Shown here: positions 13,001-21,628 of the stretch, piece after piece | Layout of the letters: each line of letters starts with the position of its first letter | Numbering within the stretch: the stretch's first letter is position 1 | DNA from: Acanthaster planci | Taxonomy: Eukaryota; Echinodermata; Asteroidea; Valvatida; Acanthasteridae | NCBI RefSeq assembly: GCF_001949145.1 | Contig: NW_019091383.1 | Span: forward strand, 648,354-670,016 | Reading direction: 5' to 3' | DNA length: 21,663 bases | The notes under the pieces: model-generated | Seen by the model: only the letters and a program-made list of their open reading frames with translations | The model's database searches: none | Told to the model about the DNA's origin: nothing | Position numbers and translations under genes: made by a program

Positions 13001-15861
13001 GATAAAACCAGAAAGAGGATTTTTACTTGCCAGCCAAGGTAGGATGCATTTCTCTTGTGAACCACTGTGACAAGACTTTGGTGTTGAAGATATCAACGTT
13101 TCGAAAAATCAAAGATATGACAAGACTTTGGTGTTGAAGATATCAATGTTTCGAAAAATCAAAGATATGACAGAGTGTTAACAAGATAATCATGCCACTT
13201 TTTCTGCAGTCCTTCCATGAACGTGATGGACGGTCACCGTTTCAGGGTATTCTCTCTCAAGTTTCATCCCAGCAAGTTAGAGGAGTTTGTGTCTGGGGGC
13301 TGGGATGATACAGTCCAGTTCTGGGACGTCAGGTCGGAGCACTCAATCAGGTAATCAGCAACAATGGTAACCAAGCCAGATCATCAAATCTAGTAAAGTG
13401 AGTCATAAGTGACCAGAGCCACTTTTTAAAGAACCTTGCACGATTTAAATTTATTGGAATTCTCGCTATTTTTGGCCTGTCTGCCCATTTCAATTAGGAT
13501 GCTGAACAGAGTGATGTCTCCAACCAGTGAACTTGGTTCCCTCTTTCTAATGAAAACAGAAATACAATTACAGAAAAATGAACTCAAGACTCATTTTGCA
13601 GAAGCCAGTCAGTCTCCAGAACTACCTCGATTGGGGCAGACTAAAAAGTACCAATAGATGGTATGTACATGTACATACATGTACATGTTTGCCCCTATTG
13701 GGATATAGTTGGTTAATCATCTGATTGGTGTGCATGTTTGTGAAGGAATGGATTGTAGGCTACTTCTCCATGTAGGGTATATCACATTTGTTCCACTGTG
13801 ATAATTTCAGCGTCTTCGGAAATCTAGTGTCTGCCCCTTCCTTAAACTTTCCCCACAGAATCTGAGCCCAGAATCACGGTACTTTGAGATGGACGGCTAA
13901 TATTCCTCCTTGTTAGATACTCATGGCAACTTTTGTGTGCTGTAGGAAAATCTGTGGTCCTCATGTCTGCGGTGATGCCTTGGACATCGACTCCTACCAC
14001 AACCACATTGTGACTGGGTCTTGGAGGAAAGACTACAATCTACAGATCTGGGAGTACGCCAAAGGCAATCTGATACGGACAGTCCCTCAAGATTTCAATA
14101 ATTCTCTGGTGAGTTTGACCTTGGTTTTCAATTTGTCCTACGACTGAGTCAATTCGTTGCCAATATTTGAATCTTCCATTTGATTGAATATTTGAAACTT
14201 CAGTCATACAGTCCTGGGTACCCATATTTGATGACAAGCCACTTGCAGGTGGTATCCGCTCCGAGTGGAACAAAAGAGGGCGTGTTTTTCACCCTCTAGG
14301 CGCGCCATGAGGCGTGCAAGTACATGCGCATTTGACGCGGAGCACGCTGAGTACGTGTAACTAATTTATTCCGGCATGTATGGTCTTTGCGTACACGCAG
14401 AGCATGCAAGAATCCACTTGAAACCACCTGTCCTTCTTGGGGGTGCACTTCAGCCCGGGGTGGATAATTTTTGGCAAAAAATTTCACTTCTGACAAAGGC
14501 AAGATATACGTGTAGCAATACAATTGGGATATACAGTCAAATGTCATAAACACTGATTTGCAGGAGTCATTTGAACAGTATTTGTACACTATTTGTTTCT
14601 ACGATCTCTTAAAGTTTAACACGCAAGGGGAGAGGGATGCTCTCACGGAGCAGTATTTGTTACCACAAAAGACTGTGCACAGCAGCCAAGTTCAAGTTCA
14701 ATACACGGTCCACCTTCACAGACTTCTCAGACTTCTTTGTATGTGTATGTGTACAAAAGGAAGGCGGGTATTAGTGTTTAAATGTGACCGTGCCCGTGTC
14801 TACAGCCAGTAAGATCATGTTTACTTGTCCTCATGCAGTTATGGTTAACATGCTGTACTGCAAACTACATTTTTGTCCCTTTTGATATTCAGCTGTACTG
14901 TGCTCAGTGGCTTGGCAAAGACCACATCCTGGTGGGAGGCTGCGATGCCAACATGGTCCGCGTCATCGACAGGGGAACGCTACAGGTAACGGCACATCGA
15001 CTGTCTTGCCCATATCGGGAAAAGAAATGCTTGCCTGAACACTTTGGAGTTGTTGACTATGGATTCTTTGCTGTAGCACTCTGTCAGTTTGACACATACG
15101 GGAACACCATGTGCTTTTAGGCAGGGACATCAAGGCACTGTATTATGTATCACTTGTACTCTGCGCTGGCACGAGTGTGTTTTTCAGTGCTCTTTTTTCA
15201 ACACATTTCGTGCAGTGGTTGAACTGTAGTGTCCTTTCCGTGTTTGTAGCAATAGCAACAGAAAAAGAATTTGAAAGTGATATCACCAACAGAATACTTA
15301 CAACAATCAAACCTCCGCCCCCTCCTTCAAAAAATTGAAAATCGAAGAACTATCAAGCAGTCAGTAAACATGCCATGGACATATTTGATATGTATACATT
15401 TTATTCTAAATAGTCCATGCATTCCAAGGCTTTCCCCTTTTCCATAAAACTGCCGAGCGATCCCTATCGCACGAGCCACCAAAATGTTTCCAGCTTTGTC
15501 CCAGGGAAGGAGAGGGGATGTTGAAGCCTAGCTCTCATATTTGATTCAAGCATCACATTATCTAAATAGCTACTGATGTCACCCTGGACTTTGGACAGAT
15601 GTACATGTAATGAGAAGATAATTGTGTGATAATGTGAATACCCCTAAATGAGTACCAGTGCGTCTCATTCCATGTAATCCATTATTTGTTCACATGTTCA
15701 TCTGCACTGTTCCCTTTCTGTGTAAAATCCAGACCACTGGTAGACTGGTTGACCTGCCCCGCGGTGTCTACTGCTTGGACAACAACCGGCGGGGTGCCAT
15801 CCCAAAATTTGTGGCAGGCTCTGCCAAGAACCTCTACTTCATGGAGATGAAGCAGACTTAA
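3865..15861 (+). CDS. Seven-bladed WD40-repeat protein, 8 coding exons, 381 residues
   Basis: Joining the eight exons gives 1146 nt, exactly 382 codons with the stop, and every junction preserves frame and the WD40 pattern. Residues 1-65 are Pro/Ser-rich and probably disordered. Seven blades follow, with closing motifs KVYS (97-100), KLWH (150-153), NVYD (191-194), QFWD (243-246), QIWE (287-290), RVID (331-334) and YFME (374-377). Blade 4 is the most canonical, with GH at 215-216 and a WDD turn at 238-240. There is no signal peptide or membrane segment, so a cytosolic or nuclear scaffold is likely. The ATG at 3865 has A at -3 and follows an in-frame stop at 3835. WD40 propellers bind partner proteins rather than catalyse; the partner cannot be told from sequence. 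I do not recognise a specific named orthologue. Confidence 0.9.
4246..4274. repeat. (AAT)n microsatellite
   Basis: About nine uninterrupted TAA/AAT units lie in intron 1, immediately outside the left end of the foldback element. It is a simple sequence repeat and probably polymorphic in length. Confidence 0.95.
4290..4990. mobile_element. Foldback (long inverted repeat) element in intron 1
   Basis: Three pairs of inverted arms occur in nested order: GTCTGCATTA at 4290-4299 with its complement at 4981-4990; GTCCCATAT at 4310-4318 with its complement at 4941-4949; and about 70 bp at 4514-4582 with its complement at 4844-4913, roughly 86 percent identical by eye. The spacer of about 260 bp contains a tRNA-like segment. 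The element carries no transposase frame, so it is non-autonomous. The left arm is longer than the right, which suggests an insertion or deletion. No clear target duplication is seen, partly because the left flank is a microsatellite. The exact ends are uncertain. Confidence 0.6.
4624..4696 (+). pseudogene. tRNA-Ser-like pseudogene or SINE head
   Basis: The string TGGCCAAGTGGTTAAGG at 4631-4647 fits a pol III A box and the D arm of a serine-type tRNA. It is followed by an anticodon-arm-like segment with TTTGAAC, which would read UGA, and about 50 bases downstream by a degenerate B box (AATTCAATTCC). The acceptor and T stems do not pair well, so it is not a working tRNA. It could be a decayed tRNA copy or the head of a SINE captured inside the foldback element. 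Confidence 0.45.
6986..7368. mobile_element. Short hAT-like MITE
   Basis: The element begins CAGGGTTTTCCCTTA and ends with the inverse of CAGGGTTCGACCTTA, 12 of 15 matching. It is flanked by TAATG on both sides (6981-6985 and 7369-7373). CAGGG-type termini are typical of hAT transposons; the usual 8-bp duplication is not seen, and a 5-bp one is known only for some hAT groups. The interior repeats ACTGGTCCG in both orientations near 7015-7075 and 7305-7350. At 383 bp it has no coding capacity and would need a transposase from elsewhere. Confidence 0.65.
10339..10423 (+). CDS. WD40 gene coding exon 2
   Basis: An 85-nt exon completes Val69 and encodes residues 70-97, ECTQDVMCCC to DGSIK, the inner strands of blade 1. 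The acceptor is GTACAG and the donor GTACGG. The join to exon 3 reads DGSIK-VYSSDTG, the normal end of a WD40 blade, and this confirms the boundary. Confidence 0.85.
10424..12072 (+). other. Intron 2 (1.6 kb)
   Basis: Runs from GTACGG to a CCAACAG acceptor ending at 12072. It holds a run of ten C followed by A-rich sequence near 11337-11350 and several TACATGTA words. I see no embedded gene or clear transposon. Confidence 0.8.
12073..12211 (+). CDS. WD40 gene coding exon 3
   Basis: Encodes residues 98-143 and the first base of Tyr144. It finishes blade 1 (VYSSDTG) and provides most of blade 2: the outer loop LYNLIDQETQDAHLPC, then TSLVFRP and LNLLLAT. The loop with VEGDK inserted in blade 2 makes it longer than a standard repeat. 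The donor is TGTAAG, with GT at 12212. Confidence 0.9.
12328..12360. repeat. Perfect 9-bp hairpin in intron 3
   Basis: GTATTGGCG at 12328-12336 and CGCCAATAC at 12352-12360 are perfect inverted copies with a 15-base loop. It lies in intron 3, about 115 bases after the exon 3 donor. No function is implied by sequence alone. Confidence 0.7.
12625..12772 (+). repeat. Dispersed repeat, copy A (intron 3)
   Basis: This segment aligns over nearly its whole length with the reverse complement of 21482-21628. Shared blocks include GCAAATTAGGACCGAGTTG, GATATTTCTCTGCCCC, CACAGAATAGGT and GTTTGTCCCCACAACTA, with small indels between them. It has no coding signature. It is probably a fragment of a family of interspersed repeats of unknown class. 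Confidence 0.8.
12849..13038 (+). CDS. WD40 gene coding exon 4
   Basis: Completes Tyr144 and encodes residues 145-206 with two bases of Ser207. It contains the end of blade 2 (SGMVKLWHIATGDCL) and all of blade 3 (TLTVAYNKDTSIYITAGSD, then KINVYD at 189-194). The acceptor is ATACCAG and the donor GTAGGA. Blade 3 closes with YD in place of WD. Confidence 0.92.
13068..13172. repeat. 50-bp tandem duplication in intron 4
   Basis: Two head-to-tail copies with a period of exactly 50 bp (13068-13117 and 13118-13167) differ at one base, C at 13097 against T at 13147, followed by five more bases of a third copy. The difference turns a CpG into TpG. The duplication accounts for much of the 171-bp intron 4. 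Confidence 0.95.
13210..13350 (+). CDS. WD40 gene coding exon 5
   Basis: Completes Ser207 and encodes residues 208-253 with two bases of Arg254. It holds blade 4, the most canonical repeat: DGHRFRVFSLKFHP, then EFVSGGWDDTVQFWDVR, with GH at 215-216 and WD at 245-246. The acceptor is TTCTGCAG and the donor GTAATC. Confidence 0.95.
13651..13701. repeat. Palindromic ACATGTA cluster in a hairpin, intron 5
   Basis: Arms CCAATAG (13651-13657) and CTATTGG (13695-13701) flank a loop that is itself built of overlapping TACATGTA palindromes. The upstream ATTGGGGCAGA near 13631 extends the similarity with the right arm. The DNA could fold into a cruciform. Confidence 0.6.
13946..14108 (+). CDS. WD40 gene coding exon 6
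   Basis: Completes Arg254 and encodes residues 255-308. It carries blade 5: KICGPHVCGDALDI, HIVTGSW, NLQIWEYAKG, then the linker RTVPQDFNNSL. The GPHVCGDALDI stretch departs from the generic WD40 pattern and may serve as a fingerprint of the subfamily. The acceptor is TGCTGTAG and the donor GTGAGT. Confidence 0.92.
14109..14892 (+). other. Intron 6 (784 bp)
   Basis: Runs from GTGAGT to an ATATTCAG acceptor. A CpG-rich patch at about 14280-14460 stands out from AT-rich surroundings. Short open frames there show no domain signal. I see no element boundaries. Confidence 0.75.
14893..14985 (+). CDS. WD40 gene coding exon 7
   Basis: A 93-nt exon in phase 0 encodes residues 309-339, blade 6: LYCAQWLGKDHILVGGCD followed by NMVRVIDRGTLQ. 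The acceptor is ATATTCAG and the donor GTAACG. The blade ends VID in place of WD. Confidence 0.9.
14986..15732 (+). other. Intron 7 (747 bp)
   Basis: Runs from GTAACG to an AAATCCAG acceptor. Reading through the donor stays open for about 45 codons before a stop at 15118, but the sequence loses the WD40 pattern at once. Nothing else is recognised. Confidence 0.75.
15733..15861 (+). CDS. WD40 gene coding exon 8 (terminal)
   Basis: Encodes residues 340-381 and the TAA stop at 15859-15861. It provides blade 7: TTGRLVDLPRGVYCLDNNRR, then KFVAGSAKNLYFMEM. In many WD40 proteins the last blade is completed by an N-terminal strand; here residues just before blade 1 (RLLHTV) could supply it, which is inference. 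Confidence 0.9.
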   Translation, partial: TTGRLVDLPRGVYCLDNNRRGAIPKFVAGSAKNLYFMEMKQT

Positions 15862-16021
15862 GATCTGACTAAAGGCAACATGAGACTAAGAAGTGCCTTA
15901 TTTTTGCTCATCTGTGACACAAGAAGTTGAGTATAAAAAACAGAAATGCTTCTTTCCAACATCTTCTATACGTATGCTGATATCAAACAGGCGAGTGTAT
16001 AGGCAGTGAAAGGGTTACTAA

Positions 16022-16536
16022 GGCCCCCCAAAAAGTCTCTGGTTTCTGGTCAGGGGTTGGCTCCAAAAGTGGTGTGGCGACGAGAGGTTTTATTTCTGCC
16101 CTCCTTTTTTTCCCTAGAAATGATGTACATGTAACACGCGATGTCCATTGCAACTGCATGCGTACGTACCGCTGCTACCAGCACTGAAATAGACTGGCCC
16201 CGTACTATTTACTGTTGACAAGCATTTTCAGGTTGTAGATGTATAAGACCACCTCGGTTGTCTGGTTCCCAGATGTAAATGTATTATACAGAAATGACAT
16301 TATTTGAAAAAGAGTGCCTGACTAAATGTATGGGGGCCCAGAGGGACTCCTTTACTGTAAATAGTACTCAATTGTACCCCATCAAAAACAAATGAAAATT
16401 ACCTAGTAGCAGGATTCCAGTCGATCAATTAAGTTTGGCAGCTTTTGGACATCATATTAAATAAACTTTTTTATTTTACGGACACGCAGGTCTAGAGTGA
16501 CGCGCGCGCTGACCAGAAACCAGAGACTTTTTAGCC
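16022..16536. mobile_element. Harbinger-like MITE in the 3' UTR
   Basis: A perfect 24-bp inverted repeat lies at 16030-16053 and 16509-16532 (core AGTCTCTGGTTTCTGGTC). Extending outward, the ends read GGC on both sides and are flanked by TAA at 16019-16021 and 16537-16539. A 3-bp TAA/TTA duplication and GG-starting termini are typical of PIF/Harbinger transposons. The left end has about four more C bases than the right. The 515-bp body has no transposase frame. It starts about 160 bp after the WD40 stop codon. Confidence 0.7.
16456..16465 (+). terminator. Overlapping polyadenylation signals ATTAAA/AATAAA
   Basis: ATTAAA at 16456-16461 overlaps AATAAA at 16460-16465, followed by the T-rich CTTTTTTATTTTA. 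By eye this is the first canonical AATAAA downstream of the WD40 stop codon, giving a 3' UTR of about 620 bases. It lies inside the MITE. Cleavage here is inferred; other signals occur at 18866 and 19138. Confidence 0.5.
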
Positions 16537-16539
16537 TAA

Positions 16540-17990
16540 TGAAAACACCTGTTCATCTCCAAACAAGTTTTCATTGGTGGCTTTTTTGGAAGCATTCAGT
16601 TCTCAAGACTCAGAAGTCGCTGAATTTGAGGAAAATATAACTGAGAACAAGATGACGCAGTGTAAGAACGTTTCTGAATGTATGTATTCTACACCCACCT
16701 GTTGTGTATTTACGGTTGAATTGTTAGGGAGCAAATCACATGTGTGTTAAAATGACTCAAAGCCAATGTGACACAAAAACCATTGAGGAACAAATGTGAC
16801 CACAGGTGGAACATCATCTCAAATACACATACGAGTAACAGGCCCATTACATTTAATAGTTCCCTCTATTATGCTTTATATATCCATGTAAAGTATGACC
16901 TCTGTCTTTGTAGTCAAATCCATCACAAGTCCATCGCGAATCAAATCATTCCGTCTCAAATCGAGTCATGCTGTTCAAGTGCACCGTGACAAAAACATGT
17001 ATTTGTCAATCATTTTTCAGTTATTATTGGTTTTTTTAAAGGACTTCTGAATTTTGATGTGTGAATAGGCATGTGTTGGATTCGCCTACAACTCTGAGTA
17101 TGACAGGGCACTGAATATATGTAGCTCATTATACAACGAATTCATTTTGTCTTTCACATTTTAATTTTAGGCTCACTCCAAGATCATGACATTTGGACAG
17201 TCTGTACATGAAATATCTTTAATTATATGAAATTGTATTAACTTGGTGTGATGTGGTTGTTGCAGCCGTTTGTGTGCATATTTCTATTTGGTAGTTTGTA
17301 ATTTCATATGTGTAAACAGTTCCTGTGACTTGCAGCAGATAACATTGAACGGCAGACCATTTTTCTGAACAATAGTACAGTCTGGTCTGTCCTGGGTTCA
17401 TCACAGATCTTCAAGTCTAGGGGCAAGCTGTTTAAATAGACATGGACAAAAGTATTCCAAGTATCAGTCATTTGTTCTACATATTGCCCGACTTACAATT
17501 CACTTATGGTGGACTTGCTGTGTGACTAGTTGACTTACGATGCTGCTGGGTAAATATTCTGATTAAGAAGTCATCAGAGTTTCAGAGTTTGCATTGTAAA
17601 TACTTTTTGATTTTTTATGGCATAGAGTTTGCAGATTTCAATACATGATCAGTATGCCGTCCAACCTGTACCCTGGAACCGTTCTTGAACTCCAGCGACA
17701 TTGTCGAGTTAAGGCCTTGAGTGTATTTTATTTGGTCCTCACGAACAATAGCTGATCAGTTCTGAAACCAACAGAGCATGAAGATACCTGTAAGAAGTGG
17801 TCTTACTCAGGTAGGGTCTACTGAGCATCCAGGGTCTTTCTTAAACTTGACTTTCACTCCACTTTTGACTTCATCTCTGGCACTGTAGCCCATTGCAGTC
17901 ATTTTCTCAGAGCACAGGGAAAGACGAGTGTATTGCTTCAGTTGAATACTTTTTCCAGTCATATCTTGTACCATTTGTAAGACTCATAGT
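16540..17990. other. Downstream non-coding stretch
   Basis: AT-rich sequence with short open frames only, none with a recognised domain. I see no tRNA, transposon end or splice-linked exon here. Confidence 0.5.
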
Positions 17991-17994
17991 TAAT

Positions 17995-18170
17995 GTCATT
18001 TTAATACTGCTGGTATCTCTGCCTTCACAGGCACCCATTTACTCTGGGGTTGAGAACGGCACATATGGTAAGAGTAACTTGCCAAAGGTAACAGCATGTC
18101 ACCACCTATGATGGGTTTGAACCCATGACCCTTTGCTGGAGAAGTACCAGGCTGTGTTTCCAATACAAGC
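17995..18170 (-). mobile_element. tRNA-derived SINE fragment
   Basis: On the minus strand GGTTCAAACCC (18113-18123 on +) matches a pol III B box exactly. It is followed by a body that includes TTACCTTTGGCAAG and then AGTAAATGGGTGCCTG (18028-18043 on +). I recall a similar order of motifs, a B box, a GGCAAGGCACTTTA-like block and TAAATGGGTACCTG, from tRNA-derived SINEs of marine invertebrates. No clean A box is seen, so the 5' part is lost or decayed. An open frame of 106 codons on this strand runs through the repeat and is probably accidental. Confidence 0.5.
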
Positions 18171-20237
18171 GCAAAGCCTCCTGTAGAGCCATCCACTCTG
18201 GTGTCAGGGATCTGTGGAAGCTGTTGCCAAAGTTGAGACCAAGCAAGAGATTTAGAGAAACAGTCCTGGAGCCCCTGTTTGAACTGCTTTTCTTTTCTGG
18301 AAGTGTTTGACTTCACGATTTTCAGTGGATGTGGCTCTTTTTTAAATCCTCCAAAGCCCTCAGTGATTACTGCCTGAATTAATCAAGAAGCGCAGTGTTT
18401 CCGTTATCTTGGCCACCATGTTAGCAAAGTTGAAAATTGAAGTGATCAGGCTTGCTTACGGCTGGGGTTGCCTAACAGTAATGAACAATAAATGCCAAGC
18501 TGGCCTCTTGGACTGTTTCTGATCTATTCCATCTTGAAAAATGTCCCATTTAGGTAGGGGTGTAGCAAAGGCATTTCCTTTGGGGGTGGGATGTACCAAA
18601 GTCAATTTGCCGTTGAAACTTGTTTGCCAACATCGTGTTGTGTAAAATTCACTTAGTGGGGAAATGCCGATGGCCAACATATATAATTTCTGTATCAATT
18701 TTGGATTTGCCGACTGGAATTCATCGTGGGGGTGCAACAGTCTCTATGCCCCCTGAGCGTGGGGAAATATTACATTAAATGGTGCAAGACAAAGGTTGAA
18801 TTTCAAGAAACAGGAGCAGGCGATGTCTTCTTTAATACCTAATATTAATTTATTTGTAACACTTCAATAAATCTTTTAAAGAAGAAAAAATTCAAACTAC
18901 ATCATAAATATTCTGCCAATTGAAGAAGAATTCAACATAAACGGGCTTCAGAATACATGTATTTGTCAAAGCTGGCTGCAGGTCAACCTCTGAAAGTATG
19001 CCAAGAATGTAATCAATGGATTTATTAACCTCATCAGAACAATTGTTAAACTTTACTTATGTAAGATTTTTGGGCCTTTCTCTTCCACATTGGCAGGTGA
19101 TGCAAGCCCTTTGACATCTGTTGTTTTATAAAAATTCAATAAAATGCAGGGTTCACCCATTCAAGTGTTTCTTTCACACCGGTTGCTGAGTTAAGTTCTG
19201 TCTTGAAATGTATTTTTAAAAACTGGAAATTTTTCGGTTAAAAGGTGCGGTGGCTAAGAAAGTTGGAAAACCCGTGCATGTACATATATCACATTTTCAA
19301 AGCTGGTAAAGTGTGCATTCACAGCATGTAACAATTTCTAAGTCTCCAGATGGGAGCAATCATCTACTGCCGACCGAATCTACTTCTTTCACCGACTTGC
19401 GTAGTCCATCAACTTTGCTGTATTTTGTAGATCTTTTTTTTTTTTTCAAGTTGTCCGTAGCTGATTGGCCCTTGTTTTAGCTCTGCAATAAAAATGAGCA
19501 GAAGAACTAAAATGATGGGACTTTTACGACAGACTGACCACATCTTGAACTGTTAAGCATTGTACTGAGAGTTGTCTGTCTGTCAAATTGTAACAGTTAC
19601 TTTTTCTACCATTTTGCAACAAGTTACATGAACAACTATTTCTTAACCACAGCAAAGCCAAAGTATCAATCTGTTGGGCCTTTTTTCTGCGGGTGGTCTT
19701 AAGTCAGTCGGGCAACCCAAACAACGTAAATCAACAGATGATTTCAGATATTTTGCCAGCGAGCAAGACACGGGTTTGAATCTTAACAAACACAAGCCCA
19801 TTCACTGTTGATTATCACAGGGTACGCAACAGCAATACCCCACAACTATTGTCGTTGTCGAGAAGTTTTTGCTGGCATTCCTCATGTAGTGGTTTAGCAA
19901 GTTTGAACCGTGAACAACGCTCGATGCTTTGGACTACAACCATCCAAAACTAGATTAATTTTAGTGTGAAATAGAAGTGAAAGGAGCATGGTGTGAAAAA
20001 AATGGATCTTGAAAACGTTTTGACAAAGACATTGAGAAAAATTACACTACAAAAATATCTATCAGTAATTGTGAACTTGTCCTTTTTTCACAACAATGAT
20101 TTATTTCCGATGCTCTTTCCAACATGTATCCGCTGTTGTACGACAATTATTATTCAAAATTCATTTTTCCGAAATTTCTTGTATGCCGTCTTCCAATGCC
20201 TTACCTTTGTAAAGTCACCTGCATGGCTGGGGGCTTA
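18171..20237. other. Downstream non-coding stretch with scattered AATAAA
   Basis: AATAAA occurs at 18866-18871 and 19138-19143, and a run of T at about 19434-19446. CAGGGTTCACCC at 19147 resembles a hAT end but has no matching partner. No coding pattern is supportable. Confidence 0.45.
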
Positions 20238-20356
20238 GAGATCTGTGAGGAGGCTCTGAACTGGGCCTCAAGACGACTGAACAAACCTCCAGCATACTAC
20301 AAGACAGAGAAGTTCAAAACAAGACAAACATGCACTGAGCAGTGTACACTAACAGG
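20238..20356 (+). other. Weak candidate exon
   Basis: An open segment between a GGCTTAG acceptor-like site and an AACAG/GTTAAA donor-like site reads ICEEALNWASRRLNKPP and on to CTEQCTLTG. Its charged, helix-like composition differs from nearby translated noise. The acceptor lacks a good pyrimidine tract and no adjoining exon is visible, so it may be chance. It would belong to a separate downstream + strand gene. Confidence 0.12.
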
Positions 20357-21011
20357 TTAAAATGTTTATATTATATTTGTGTACATGTTCACCTGTCTGA
20401 TGAAGAGTTACTTTCATCACTTGTCTCATTCTACGAAAGAAACATTAAAAAGTGCAGTCAAAATTGCAATCTATGCAAAACTCTGGGATGCAAATAGTCC
20501 TCTGGTTTACAAAGCCTTAAAAAACATTCATTAACTGACATCTCTTGCACCTTGCAATCTGGAAAAAACACTTATGCAAGTGAGCCAGAGTAATAACACA
20601 ATTGTTCCTGGTTAAATTAATAAAGACAATTATTGTCAACATAAATCAATCTAGACAGATACTGAGCTGCAAGATGCGTGTCATGCACTTTAGACTCAAC
20701 ATACCTCCTTGACCTTTGTCTTGTCTTGTCTCTCCCCGGTACCCGTCCTCAACTTGGCTAGGTGACTCACCATTAGCTGATTGCGCTTCTGATCTGTGGG
20801 TAACCAACATCAAAATGCAACAACATAAAATGCACTGTTAATTCAACCTTTATATTTCTGATTCATACAAGACTCACGGCAGTGCAGCTTCTTTGAGCAA
20901 ACGTGAATCCTTAATGCTGATCAGTTGACCCTGTGGCAAAACACAGCAGTGTGATGCCCCGTGGTATTAAGGTCTGGTTTGCACTAAATATCTTGAAAGC
21001 ATGTAATGCCC

Positions 21012-21321
21012 ATTTCAGACAAGCGTTCCGAATTAAACCAAACCAAATTAAGTCAAATTTTGAATAAAGTACGAGCCAATGTTTGACGTCTGAAACAATT
21101 CGGACCGACCAGGCATACTAGCAGGCAAAAGATCGACACTTGCAGGTGCTCGGAATGACACCAGAATGACTTGGCTTCAGACATCACTTTTTTCATGGGC
21201 CAAACATAATGCAAATGTTTGTTTTATGTTTGTCTATCTGTAAGCAAAATTTAATCGAGTCAACCCAAGTCACTCTTAAATTTACTTGGTTCAGCGCTAT
21301 TCTATAACGCCTGTCTGAAAT
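21012..21321. mobile_element. Small inverted-repeat (MITE-like) element
   Basis: ATTTCAGACAAGCGTT at 21012-21027 pairs with AACGCCTGTCTGAAAT at 21306-21321, 15 of 16 matching as inverted copies. The roughly 310-bp span has no coding capacity. I see no convincing target duplication, so the true ends and the superfamily are unknown. Confidence 0.5.
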
Positions 21322-21481
21322 CAACTCCATCACACACTACCATCTTTATTCAAGACCAAAATGTACACAACACATGCATGTCTATCTGATGCTCATTAGC
21401 GTGAATACTTGATCAAGTTGGCCTCAAGTAAAGATTTATTTCTTGCTGCCTCAAGGTTGTGAACAGCATATTTTAGACGCT

Positions 21482-21628
21482 CATCTGTATGCCAAATTTC
21501 AGCTATATTGCACAGACATACAAACTCGTTTCGTAGTTGTGGGGACAAACATATTTTACCTATTCTGTGGAGAACAAAAACATTGGGGCAGAGAAATATC
21601 CCAACAACTCGGTCCTAATTTGCCTGAC
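21482..21628 (-). repeat. Dispersed repeat, copy B
   Basis: This is the inverted counterpart of 12625-12772, sharing CCTAATTTGCC, the long CCCCACAAC-containing blocks and GGGGCAGAGAAATATC. Similarity fades beyond 21628, although related AT-rich sequence may continue to the window edge. Confidence 0.8.

Noticed and set aside
14833-15120. Exon 7 extended in both directions as one long frame
   Set aside because: The WD40 pattern starts exactly at the CAG acceptor and ends exactly at the GTAACG donor, so the extra codons are intron read-through.
17996-18316. 106-codon minus-strand open frame
   Set aside because: Much of it is the translated SINE-like repeat around the B box, so an accidental frame is the simpler reading.
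19147-19276. Possible second hAT-like element starting CAGGGTTCACCC
   Set aside because: The candidate right end reads AAAACCCGTG and not the expected complement, and no flanking duplication is visible.
19769-19782. B-box-like GGGTTTGAATC
   Set aside because: No A box lies at the proper distance and no tRNA-like stems form.
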